Shown in pieces: positions 56,995-64,000 of a stretch of DNA of 64,000 nucleotides; the first letter of the stretch is position 1, and every line of letters begins with the position of its first letter. Origin of the DNA: Sphingopyxis sp. YR583 (GTDB lineage: Bacteria > Pseudomonadota > Alphaproteobacteria > Sphingomonadales > Sphingomonadaceae); the NCBI RefSeq assembly GCF_900108295.1, contig NZ_FNWK01000001.1, positions 372,001 to 436,000 of the forward strand. The letters are read 5' to 3'. The notes under the pieces were generated by a model, which ran no database searches, had not been told where the DNA came from, and saw only the letters and a program-made list of their open reading frames with translations. The translations under genes and the position numbers were made by a program.

Positions 56995-59657
56995 TAGAAT
57001 TGGGTTCCTACATTGAATGAGAAGCGTTTGGTATCATCGCCCTCTTCTTTGCGAAGGGCGTAAGCGAAGTCGATCCGGAAGGGACCGAATGGAGAGTTCC
57101 AGTTGACCCCGGCGCCGATCGAGACGCGCGGCATCCAGGTATCGCCGAAGAAGCGTTCCTCGAACGGTGCGAGCGCGGAGAAGCCGGTTGCGCAAGTCGT
57201 ATACTGGCCCGACGGCGTGCCGTCGCCGTTCGGCGTATTCGTCGCAAAAGCCTGCTGACCGGTGGTGGCGTTCCGACACAGATATTTGGTCAGCCCGTCC
57301 GCCGGGTCGCGGAAGTTCGCAAGGGTCGTGAGCTGCGGGCGCTTCACGCTGAACACCGAACCGACGTCGAGGAAGATCGACGGCCGCAGCCCCATTTCCT
57401 TTGCGCCGGTACCGAGCGGAATATCGACTTCGAGCCGGCCCTGATAATAAGCCCGGCCGCCGAGCGCATCGTCGATCTGGCCGCGATCGTCGGTCGTCGT
57501 GTCGAGGACGGGATTCGCCGGATCGGTCAGGTTGACCGAGCCGTAGCGGATCACGCGCGGGCCGACGCCGCGAATATCGAAGCCGCGCATCTGCGGTTCG
57601 CCGAGGAAGAAGCGGTCGGTCAGGCGGACCTTGTCGCTCGTCGGGGTCGGGCGACCGCCGAACGGATAGATATAACCGCCCTCGGCCGAAATATTGAGGA
57701 TGAAGCGGCTGCCGAGATTGAAATGCTTCGAACCCGAAAGACGCGTGCGAACATATTTCACGCTGCCACCAAGACCCGCGAAGTCCTGGCTGAGCGACAG
57801 CGACTGCCCGCGCGTCGGGCGCAGACGGTTGTCGCGGTCGTCATAGGCGAGCGTGTAGCCGAGCAGCGACGTCGTGCGGTTTCCGATCGCGTCGCAAAGG
57901 TAACGTCCGGCCACGAGCGGATCGCACTGGTCGCCGAAATAATAGATTCCCTTGTCGAGCGTCACATCGTCGAAGTTGATGCTGTAACGCGCGAAGAAGG
58001 ACATGAACTCGGTCAGCGGTACGCCAGCGTTGATCTGGGCGCCGGTCGTGACCTGCTGGAACGTCGTCCGGCGGTCGTTGTTGATGAAGTTGAACGAGTT
58101 CAAATCGCGGCGATAGACGCTGCCGCCGACCGAGATGTTGCGGTCGAACAGATAGGGTTCGGTGAAGCCGAGTTCGATCGACTTCGAATAGCTCGAATAG
58201 TTGACCGACGCCTGAAGCTGCTGGCCGAGGCCGCGGAAGTTGCGCTGGCGGATCGATGCCTGAAGCAGGAAATTCTCGATCGACGAGAAACCGGCCGACA
58301 GCGAGAGTTCGCCAGTCGGCTTTTCCTCGACGTTGGTTTCGAGAATGATGCGGTCGGGCGTGGTGCCTTCCTTGCGCTCGATCTCGAGATTTTCCTGGAA
58401 ATAACCGAGGCTGTTGATGCGGTTTTCGGTGCGCTTGATGCCGAAGCTGTTGAACGCGTCGCCTTCGTTCAGACGGAATTCGCGGCGGACGACCTTGTCG
58501 TGGGTCAGCGTGTTGCCGTTGACGTCGATCCGCTCGACATAGGTACGCGGGCTTTCACCGACGTTGAAGGTGATCGCCATCGTCCGCGTATCCGGATCGC
58601 GGCGGAATTCGGGATTGATGTCGGCAAAGGCGTAACCGAACAGGCCCGCCGTTTCGCTCAGGCTTTCGACCGTATCTTCGACCTGCTTGGCGTCGTACCA
58701 ATCGCCGGTCTTCATCGGCAGAAGCCGCTTCAGCATCTCGGGCTGGAAGTCGCGGATTTCGCTCTTCACGTCGACGTCGCCGAATTTGTAGCGTTCGCCT
58801 TCCTCGACCACATAGGTGATGATGAAGTCCTGCTTGTTGCTGGTCAGTTCCGCAACCGCAGAAATCACGCGGAAATCGGCATAGCCGTTGGTCAGATAGA
58901 ACAGACGCAGCTTTTGCTGGTCATAGGCAAGGCGATCGGGGTCGTAGCTGGTGTTCGACGACAGGATCGTCATCAGGCTCGACTGCTTCGTCGCCATCTC
59001 GCCCTTGAGATCGCCGTCGCTGAACTTCTCGTTGCCGATGATGTTGATCTGGCGGACCTTCGACTTGGGCCCTTCATTGATTTCGAACACCACATCGACG
59101 CGGTTCTGGTCGAGCGACACCATCTTGGGTTCGACCGTCGCGGCGAAACGGCCCTGACGCTTGTAGAGTTCGATGATGCGCGCAACGTCGGCGCGAACCT
59201 TTGACCGGGTGAAGATCTGGCGCGGCGCGAGTTTGATCTCGGGGCGAATCTTGTCTTCCTTCAGGCGCTTGTTGCCTTCGAGGATGACGCGGTTGATCAC
59301 CGGGTTTTCGGTGACCTGGATCTGCAGCGCACCACCATTGTCGGTGATCTGGAAATCCTTGAACAATTCGGTCGCGGCAAGATCCTTCAGCGCCTGATCG
59401 AGCACCGAACGGTCATATGGCTGCCCGACGCGCAGACGCAGATACGACAGGATCGTCTGCGCCTCGAGCCGCTGGTTGCCGACGACGGTGATCGACTGGA
59501 CCGTCGTCGCGGCGGGGGCCGCTTCGGGAGCCGGAGCCGGGACGGTCGGCGGCGCAACCTGTTGCGCCATCACCGGCGTCGCAAGCATTGTGCCGGCCAA
59601 AAGAAGTACCGACAGCTGCGTCCGCGCCGAGAGTTTGTGTGAAGCCACGCTGTTCAT
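56994..59657 (-). CDS. bamA: Outer-membrane protein assembly factor BamA
   Basis: 887 residues from MNSVASHKL. A signal peptide ending PVMAQ, a proline/alanine linker, and five POTRA domains between about residues 55 and 460 (QSITVVGNQRLEAQTIL, NRVILEGNKRLKEDKI, KVRQINIIGNEKFSDGDL, ERYKFGDVDVKSEIR, TYVERIDVNGNTLTHDK). The 16-strand barrel follows, with the loop motif VRLTDRFFLGEPQMRGFDIRG and the terminal FSFNVGTQF. It inserts beta-barrels into the outer membrane, including the TonB receptors of this window. Extra cysteines in extracellular loops are present (CDPLVAGRYLC). Confidence 0.97.
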   Translation of the reverse strand: MNSVASHKLSARTQLSVLLLAGTMLATPVMAQQVAPPTVPAPAPEAAPAATTVQSITVVGNQRLEAQTILSYLRLRVGQPYDRSVLDQALKDLAATELFKDFQITDNGGALQIQVTENPVINRVILEGNKRLKEDKIRPEIKLAPRQIFTRSKVRADVARIIELYKRQGRFAATVEPKMVSLDQNRVDVVFEINEGPKSKVRQINIIGNEKFSDGDLKGEMATKQSSLMTILSSNTSYDPDRLAYDQQKLRLFYLTNGYADFRVISAVAELTSNKQDFIITYVVEEGERYKFGDVDVKSEIRDFQPEMLKRLLPMKTGDWYDAKQVEDTVESLSETAGLFGYAFADINPEFRRDPDTRTMAITFNVGESPRTYVERIDVNGNTLTHDKVVRREFRLNEGDAFNSFGIKRTENRINSLGYFQENLEIERKEGTTPDRIILETNVEEKPTGELSLSAGFSSIENFLLQASIRQRNFRGLGQQLQASVNYSSYSKSIELGFTEPYLFDRNISVGGSVYRRDLNSFNFINNDRRTTFQQVTTGAQINAGVPLTEFMSFFARYSINFDDVTLDKGIYYFGDQCDPLVAGRYLCDAIGNRTTSLLGYTLAYDDRDNRLRPTRGQSLSLSQDFAGLGGSVKYVRTRLSGSKHFNLGSRFILNISAEGGYIYPFGGRPTPTSDKVRLTDRFFLGEPQMRGFDIRGVGPRVIRYGSVNLTDPANPVLDTTTDDRGQIDDALGGRAYYQGRLEVDIPLGTGAKEMGLRPSIFLDVGSVFSVKRPQLTTLANFRDPADGLTKYLCRNATTGQQAFATNTPNGDGTPSGQYTTCATGFSALAPFEERFFGDTWMPRVSIGAGVNWNSPFGPFRIDFAYALRKEEGDDTKRFSFNVGTQF

Positions 59658-59730
59658 CCCGAAAAAATAACTCAAATGCGACAAACCCGCCTGACCGCGG
59701 GCTTGCGCGCCACTCCCTGCCCCAGACTCG

Positions 59731-60864
59731 CTAGCCAATCAAGCGCGCGATCCCGTCCCACAAGCCCAATGAGCCCAAATCATTGAAAGTCACGACCAGC
59801 ATCAGCGTGACGACCGCCGCAAAGCCGAATCGAAACGCCCATTCCTGGACCTGCGGCGGCGCAGGACGCCGGCGGACCGCTTCATAGGCGAAGAAGAGCA
59901 AATGACCACCATCAAGCATGGGCAATGGCAAGAGATTGATGAACCCCAGATTGATGGAAATCAGGGCAATGAAGAATATCAGCGAGGCGACGCCCAGCGT
60001 CGCCGCCTGCCCCGAAATCTCGGCGATCTTGACCGGTCCGTTCATGTCCTTGATCGACCGGCGCCCGGTGAGGAACTGGCCGAGCACCTCGCCCGTCTGC
60101 CGGACGATTTGCCAGGTCTGGTGAAGACCGACCGCGGGCGCCTCGATCAGTGATACCGGCTGCAGTTCCTGCGCAGGCGGCGCGAGCCCCAGGATCGCGC
60201 GCTCATATTCCTTGCCGAACGGATCCTTTTCCCTGACCAGCCGCGGCGTCAGTTCGACCGAGCGCTCGCTTCCACTGCGCAGGATACGCACCTGCAACGC
60301 CTCGCCAGGTCGGTGTGCGACCGCCATCGGGATGTCGCCAAAGGTCTCGATCGAGCGGCCGTCGATCGAGACGATCCGGTCGCCGGCACGCAGCCCCGCG
60401 GCAGCAGCAGCCGAACCCGCCTCGATCCCGCCCGCGACGGGCGGCGTCACCAGCTTGCCGCCGGCCCATGCGAAACCGGCGAGGATCAGGATCGCGAAGA
60501 GGAAATTGGTCACCGGGCCCGCAGCAACGATCAACGAGCGCTTCCACACCGGCTGCGCCGGAAATGTGTGCGATTTCTCCTCGGCGGGCAGCGATTGCCA
60601 GTTCGCGTCGGGCTGGCTGACCGCGTCGCGGTCGCCCGCGAACTGGACATAGCCGCCAAGCGGCAACCAGCCGATCTTCCATTCGGTGCCGCGCTTGTCG
60701 GTCCAGCCGATGACCTTGCGGCCGAAACCGATCGAGAAGGCATCCGCCTTCACCCCGCACCAGCGGCCGACAATATAATGCCCATATTCGTGCACGAACA
60801 CGAGCGGGCCGAGCACCAGCAGAAAGGCCAGAACCGTGAAGGCGAAACCCGGGGTCTCAAGCAT
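59731..60864 (-). CDS. rseP: RIP zinc metalloprotease RseP (site-2 protease)
   Basis: 377 residues from MLETPGFAFTVLA. Catalytic HEYGH at 25-29 lies in the first membrane helix, the PDZ region is centred on AAAGLRAGDRIVSIDGRSI, and the C-terminal helix has LPLPMLDGGHLLFF supplying the third zinc ligand. It cleaves membrane-bound anti-sigma factors or signal-peptide remnants. The start overlaps the dxr stop by 8 bases. Fifth gene of the frr to fabZ operon. Confidence 0.95.
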   Translation of the reverse strand: MLETPGFAFTVLAFLLVLGPLVFVHEYGHYIVGRWCGVKADAFSIGFGRKVIGWTDKRGTEWKIGWLPLGGYVQFAGDRDAVSQPDANWQSLPAEEKSHTFPAQPVWKRSLIVAAGPVTNFLFAILILAGFAWAGGKLVTPPVAGGIEAGSAAAAAGLRAGDRIVSIDGRSIETFGDIPMAVAHRPGEALQVRILRSGSERSVELTPRLVREKDPFGKEYERAILGLAPPAQELQPVSLIEAPAVGLHQTWQIVRQTGEVLGQFLTGRRSIKDMNGPVKIAEISGQAATLGVASLIFFIALISINLGFINLLPLPMLDGGHLLFFAYEAVRRRPAPPQVQEWAFRFGFAAVVTLMLVVTFNDLGSLGLWDGIARLIG

Positions 60865-62020
60865 GTTCGAATTGGTCCACAAATTGTTGGGCAGCCGCGC
60901 GGGATGCGGCATCGACGCTGAATATGTCCTGAAGCGACACGGGCACGGCGGGCGCATCGGTATCGATCACACGGCGCACCGTATCGACGATCGTGGGGAA
61001 GGAAATGCGCCCCGCGAGGAAAGCGGCGACCGCGATTTCGTTGGCCGCGTTGAGCTGCGCCGGACGCGCGCCGCCCTCCGCGATCGCCGCGCGGCAAAGC
61101 GCCGTCGCGGGAAAACGAACCTCGTCGGGTGCCTCGAAATCGAGCCGCGCGATGGTCGCGAGATCGAGCGGTGCGCACGGCGTCGCCATGCGCTGCGGCC
61201 AGGCGAGCGCGCTGCTGATCGGGATGCGCATGTCGGGCGAACCGAGCTGCGCCAGCGTCGAGCAGTCGATATATTCGACGAGGCTGTGGATCACCGATTG
61301 CGGGTGGACGAGGATTTCGATCCGATCGAGCCCGACCGGGAACAAATGATGCGCCTCGATCAGTTCGAGGCCCTTGTTCATCATCGTCGCCGAATCGACG
61401 CTGATCTTGGCGCCCATCGACCAGTTCGGATGCGCGACCGCCTGCGCCGGGGTCACGACAGCCATGTCGGCGGCGCTCATCGTGCGGAACGGCCCGCCGC
61501 TCGCGGTCAGGATGATCCGCCGCACCTGTTCGATACGCCCGCCCGCGAGGCACTGGAAGATCGCATTATGCTCGCTGTCGACGGGCAGGATGGTCGCCCC
61601 CGACTTGCGCGCAACGGCGGTCATCAATTCGCCCGACGAAACGAGCGCCTCCTTGTTCGCGAGCGCGACATCGGTGCCGGCTTCGAGTGCCGCCATCGTC
61701 GGAGCAAGCCCGGCGATGCCGACGATCGCCGCCATCACCAGATCGGCCGGGCGCTTCGCCGCCTCGACCAGCGCATCGGCGCCCGCAGCGGTTTCGATTC
61801 CCGTGCCGGCCAGCGCGTCCTTGAGGTCGCCGTACCGTGTTTCGTCGGCGATCACCGCGATGTCGGGGCGGAATTCCTTCGCGAGCTTCGCGAGTTCCGC
61901 GACGTCGCTGTTTGCCGTCAGTACAGCGACCGACCAAGTCTCGCCGTCACGCCGAACGAGATCGAGCGTCGATTGCCCGACCGATCCCGTCGCGCCGAAC
62001 AGCGAGAGGCGGCGCATCAT
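60857..62020 (-). CDS. dxr: 1-deoxy-D-xylulose-5-phosphate reductoisomerase
   Basis: 387 residues. The NADPH motif LFGATGSVGQSTLDLVRR is near the start, then ALANKEALVSSGE, PVDSEHNAIFQCL (metal ligands D and E), TASGGPFR, and HPNWSMGAKISVDSATMMNKGLE. It performs the second step of the MEP isoprenoid pathway, making MEP for undecaprenyl phosphate, quinones and carotenoids. It lies two bases from cdsA and overlaps rseP. Confidence 0.97.
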   Translation of the reverse strand: MMRRLSLFGATGSVGQSTLDLVRRDGETWSVAVLTANSDVAELAKLAKEFRPDIAVIADETRYGDLKDALAGTGIETAAGADALVEAAKRPADLVMAAIVGIAGLAPTMAALEAGTDVALANKEALVSSGELMTAVARKSGATILPVDSEHNAIFQCLAGGRIEQVRRIILTASGGPFRTMSAADMAVVTPAQAVAHPNWSMGAKISVDSATMMNKGLELIEAHHLFPVGLDRIEILVHPQSVIHSLVEYIDCSTLAQLGSPDMRIPISSALAWPQRMATPCAPLDLATIARLDFEAPDEVRFPATALCRAAIAEGGARPAQLNAANEIAVAAFLAGRISFPTIVDTVRRVIDTDAPAVPVSLQDIFSVDAASRAAAQQFVDQFEHA

Positions 62021-62021
62021 G

Positions 62022-62699
62022 TCAGCCCGCCGCCCGCACGGCGATCTGGCCCATGAACGCCAGCGCGCCGAGCAACAGCGCCACCGGCAACACGCCGTCG
62101 ACGCGGTCGAACAGGCCGCCGTGGCCGGGAATGAGCTTGCCCGAATCCTTGACCCCGGCGCGGCGCTTCATCCAGCTTTGCGCGAGGTCGCCCAGTTGTG
62201 CGAGCAGCCCCATGAACAGACCGATCCACAGCGGCACGCCAATGATGCCCGCGCGGTCGCCGATCGTCGCACTCGCGATCAGCGCCGCGACCATCCCGCC
62301 GACGAGCCCCGACCAGGTCTTCGACGGGCTGATTTTGGGTGCGAGGCGCGCGCCGCCAAAGGCACGGCCGGCGAAATAGGCCCCGATATCGGTCGCCCAG
62401 ACCATGCCGAAGACCCATAGCGCCGCGGTCATGCCGAGCGCGTCGCGGACGAACCAGAGCCCCGCCATCGCGCCGACAACGAGGATCGGACCAAGAATGT
62501 TGAGACCCGTCCTCGCTCCGCCGCCAAGGGTCATCGCCTTGACGAGTTGAAACCATTCGACGAGGACGAGCGCCCCGCCGACAAGCAGCAGCAAGCCGAA
62601 CGCCAGCCCGCCGAACCAGAGCGCGGTGCCGGCGATCGCAAACAGCACGATTGCCGACCCGATCCGCACCCAAAGGTCCGATTTAACCGCTGCCGCCAT
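62022..62699 (-). CDS. cdsA: Phosphatidate cytidylyltransferase CdsA
   Basis: 225 residues, at the short end for the family. About six or seven membrane helices; the C-terminal signature SWMKRRAGVKDSGKLIPGHGGLFDRVD is the CDS-type PROSITE pattern, and SPSKTWSGLVGG supplies the upstream active-site strand. It makes CDP-diacylglycerol for phospholipid synthesis at the inner membrane. It follows uppS by three bases and is translationally close to dxr. Confidence 0.95.
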   Translation of the reverse strand: MAAAVKSDLWVRIGSAIVLFAIAGTALWFGGLAFGLLLLVGGALVLVEWFQLVKAMTLGGGARTGLNILGPILVVGAMAGLWFVRDALGMTAALWVFGMVWATDIGAYFAGRAFGGARLAPKISPSKTWSGLVGGMVAALIASATIGDRAGIIGVPLWIGLFMGLLAQLGDLAQSWMKRRAGVKDSGKLIPGHGGLFDRVDGVLPVALLLGALAFMGQIAVRAAG

Positions 62700-62702
62700 G
62701 AA

Positions 62703-63395
62703 CTAAAGTCCCCCGTAACGGCGGTCGCGCCGCGCAAAATGGTCGAGCGCTGCTTTGAGATCGGCCGGCTTGAAATCGGGCCACAGCTTGTCGGTGAAAT
62801 AAAGTTCGGCATAGGCCGATTGCCAGAGCAGGAAGTTCGACAACCGCACCTCGCCCGAGGTGCGGATAAGCAGGTCGAGCGGCGGCATGTCCGCGGTGTC
62901 GAGATTGGCTTCGATCGTCTCGGCCGTAATTTCGCCCGCCGCCGCCGCAGCGGTCGCCGCGCGTACAAGCTCGTCCTGCGCCCCATAGTTGAGCGCGACC
63001 GCGAGCGTCGTGCGCTTGTTGCCTGCCGTGCGTTCGAGCGCATTGTCGATCAGCGCGACGACATCGGGCGCAAGCGCGCGCCAGTTGCCGATCACCTTCA
63101 GCTTGACGTCGTTCGCCGCAAATTCGTCGAGGTCCGACAGGATGAAGCGCTTCATCAGCCCCATCAGGTCGCTCACCTCTTCCTCGGGCCGCTTCCAGTT
63201 CTCCGACGAAAAAGCGTAGAGCGTCATCGCCTCGATGCCGAGGTCGCCCGCCGCGCGCACGATCGTCCGCACCGCCTCGACGCCCGCCTTGTGGCCGGCG
63301 ACGCGGGGCAGCAGGCGCTTCTTCGCCCAACGGCCATTGCCGTCCATGATGATGGCGACATGGCGTGCGCCGTGGCTGGCGGCAGTTGTCGTCAT
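62703..63395 (-). CDS. uppS: Isoprenyl transferase (undecaprenyl diphosphate synthase)
   Basis: 230 residues. HVAIIMDGNGRWAKKR places the catalytic aspartate at D18, followed by AGHKAGVEAVR, TLYAFSSENWKRP, and the C-terminal DLLIRTSGEVRLSNFLLWQSAYAELYF. It condenses isopentenyl diphosphates with cis geometry to form the C55 carrier required for peptidoglycan and for the XrtA-linked polysaccharide. It lies 34 bases after frr. Confidence 0.96.
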   Translation of the reverse strand: MTTTAASHGARHVAIIMDGNGRWAKKRLLPRVAGHKAGVEAVRTIVRAAGDLGIEAMTLYAFSSENWKRPEEEVSDLMGLMKRFILSDLDEFAANDVKLKVIGNWRALAPDVVALIDNALERTAGNKRTTLAVALNYGAQDELVRAATAAAAAGEITAETIEANLDTADMPPLDLLIRTSGEVRLSNFLLWQSAYAELYFTDKLWPDFKPADLKAALDHFARRDRRYGGL

Positions 63396-63429
63396 AGTTC
63401 GTTCAGCGTCCCGGGAACCGACCGATGCA

Positions 63430-63984
63430 CTAGCCCAGGATTTCCTTTTCCTTCGCGGTCGCAGCAGCGTCGATTTCGGCGATCGTCGCGTCGGTCAGCT
63501 TCTGGACCTCGGTTTCCGAACGCTTGCGGTCGTCCTCGCTGATTTCCTTCTTATTCTCATCGGTCTTGAGGTTATCCATGCCGTCGCGGCGGACGTTGCG
63601 GACCGCGACGCGCGCCTTTTCGGCATATTGGCCGGCAAGCTTCGACAGCTCCTTGCGGCGCTCCTGCGTCATCTCGGGGATCGGCAGGCGCAGCACCTGA
63701 CCATCGACGATCGGATTGAGACCGAGTCCCGCCGAGCGGATCGCCTTGTCGACCGGACCGACGTTCGACTTGTCCCACACCTGTACCGACAGCATGCGCG
63801 GTTCGGGCGCGCTGACCGAGGCAACCTGGTTGAGCGGCATGTGGCTACCATAAACCTCGACCGTCACCGGGTCGAGCAGCGCGGTGTGCGCACGACCGGT
63901 GCGGAGGCCCGCGAGGTCGCTTTTCAGCGATTCAACGGCACCGTGCATGCGGCGTTCGAGGTCGGCCTTGTCATATTTCGCCAT
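63430..63984 (-). CDS. frr: Ribosome-recycling factor
   Basis: 184 residues, the usual length. [45 protein letters not shown] and [20 protein letters not shown] are diagnostic; the C-terminal helix has [20 protein letters not shown]. With EF-G it splits post-termination ribosomes. A GAGGAAAG site precedes the ATG. First gene of the envelope operon within the window; pyrH or tsf would be expected just beyond the right edge. Confidence 0.97.
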   Translation of the reverse strand: MAKYDKADLERRMHGAVESLKSDLAGLRTGRAHTALLDPVTVEVYGSHMPLNQVASVSAPEPRMLSVQVWDKSNVGPVDKAIRSAGLGLNPIVDGQVLRLPIPEMTQERRKELSKLAGQYAEKARVAVRNVRRDGMDNLKTDENKKEISEDDRKRSETEVQKLTDATIAEIDAAATAKEKEILG

Positions 63985-64000
63985 CTGTCTTTCCTCTCTT

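Noticed and set aside
57723..59204. 493-codon open frame antisense to bamA
   Set aside because: bamA accounts fully for the region; the antisense frame has no start signal or recognisable domain.
1..64000. Mobile elements, CRISPR arrays or a prophage
   Set aside because: No transposase, integrase, phage structural gene, direct-repeat array or attachment-like duplication was seen, and base composition is even throughout.

Overview
The window is a dense, gene-rich stretch of a high-GC chromosome, and everything in it points to an alphaproteobacterium of the order Sphingomonadales (Sphingopyxis or Sphingomonas-like). The reasons are three long TonB-dependent receptors, a block running infA-maf-RNase E/G-yacG-tRNA-Phe, and an envelope operon frr-uppS-cdsA-dxr-rseP-bamA-skp-fabZ with no lpxD between skp and fabZ. 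That absence fits sphingomonads, which carry glycosphingolipids instead of lipid A. I saw no insertion sequence, prophage, integrase, CRISPR array, rRNA or obvious foreign-composition island.

Layout. 1-2024: a coupled minus-strand operon of a cysteine synthase-family enzyme, a small membrane protein and a truncated polytopic membrane protein. 2152-4337: a Zur-like palindrome in front of a ZnuD-like TonB receptor with an acidic, histidine-rich insert. 4399-6674: a secreted hypothetical, then fabG and fabD. 6720-9026: divergent LD-carboxypeptidase and Mpl-like Mur ligase, a likely murein-peptide recycling pair. 9185-10427: the rpsF-rpsR-rplI operon with its own promoter and a strong terminator. 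10523-11125: folE. 11559-17324: two convergent TonB receptors sharing a bidirectional terminator. 17652-21886: an EptA/sulfatase-like membrane enzyme, a Wzx-like flippase and a GT-A-type glycosyltransferase. 22070-24192: tRNA-Phe, yacG, RNase E/G-like, maf and infA.

24276-44931 is the core accessory feature, a large XrtA (exosortase A)/PEP-CTERM-associated exopolysaccharide locus. The minus strand encodes polysaccharide export (Wza), chain-length determinant (Wzz), tyrosine autokinase, outer-membrane beta-barrel, ExeA-like ATPase, polysaccharide deacetylase, FemAB-like transferase, glycosyltransferase, exosortase A fused to an EpsI domain, and an amidotransferase. These are followed by an acyltransferase-like protein and a JmjC/cupin oxygenase. 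Upstream of wza sit an acyl-CoA ligase and a PLP decarboxylase. Diverging from them are an acyltransferase-like protein, an acyl carrier protein and two atypical alpha/beta-hydrolases. Together this second group looks like an uncharacterised acyl/amine-modification pathway coupled to the polysaccharide. No PEP-CTERM substrate, PrsK/PrsR regulator pair or polyprenyl-phosphate sugar transferase lies in the window.

44910-55654 holds housekeeping and mixed genes: trxB, a methyltransferase, a secreted caspase-fold protein, a UBP zinc-finger protein, a tiny membrane protein behind a consensus sigma-54 site, two tail-to-tail alpha/beta-hydrolases, an MFS transporter, an RhlE-type helicase, glpK and rpmE. 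55820-63984 is the envelope and isoprenoid operon from fabZ back to frr. Gene starts are chosen from the sequence; where a start is uncertain the entry says so.
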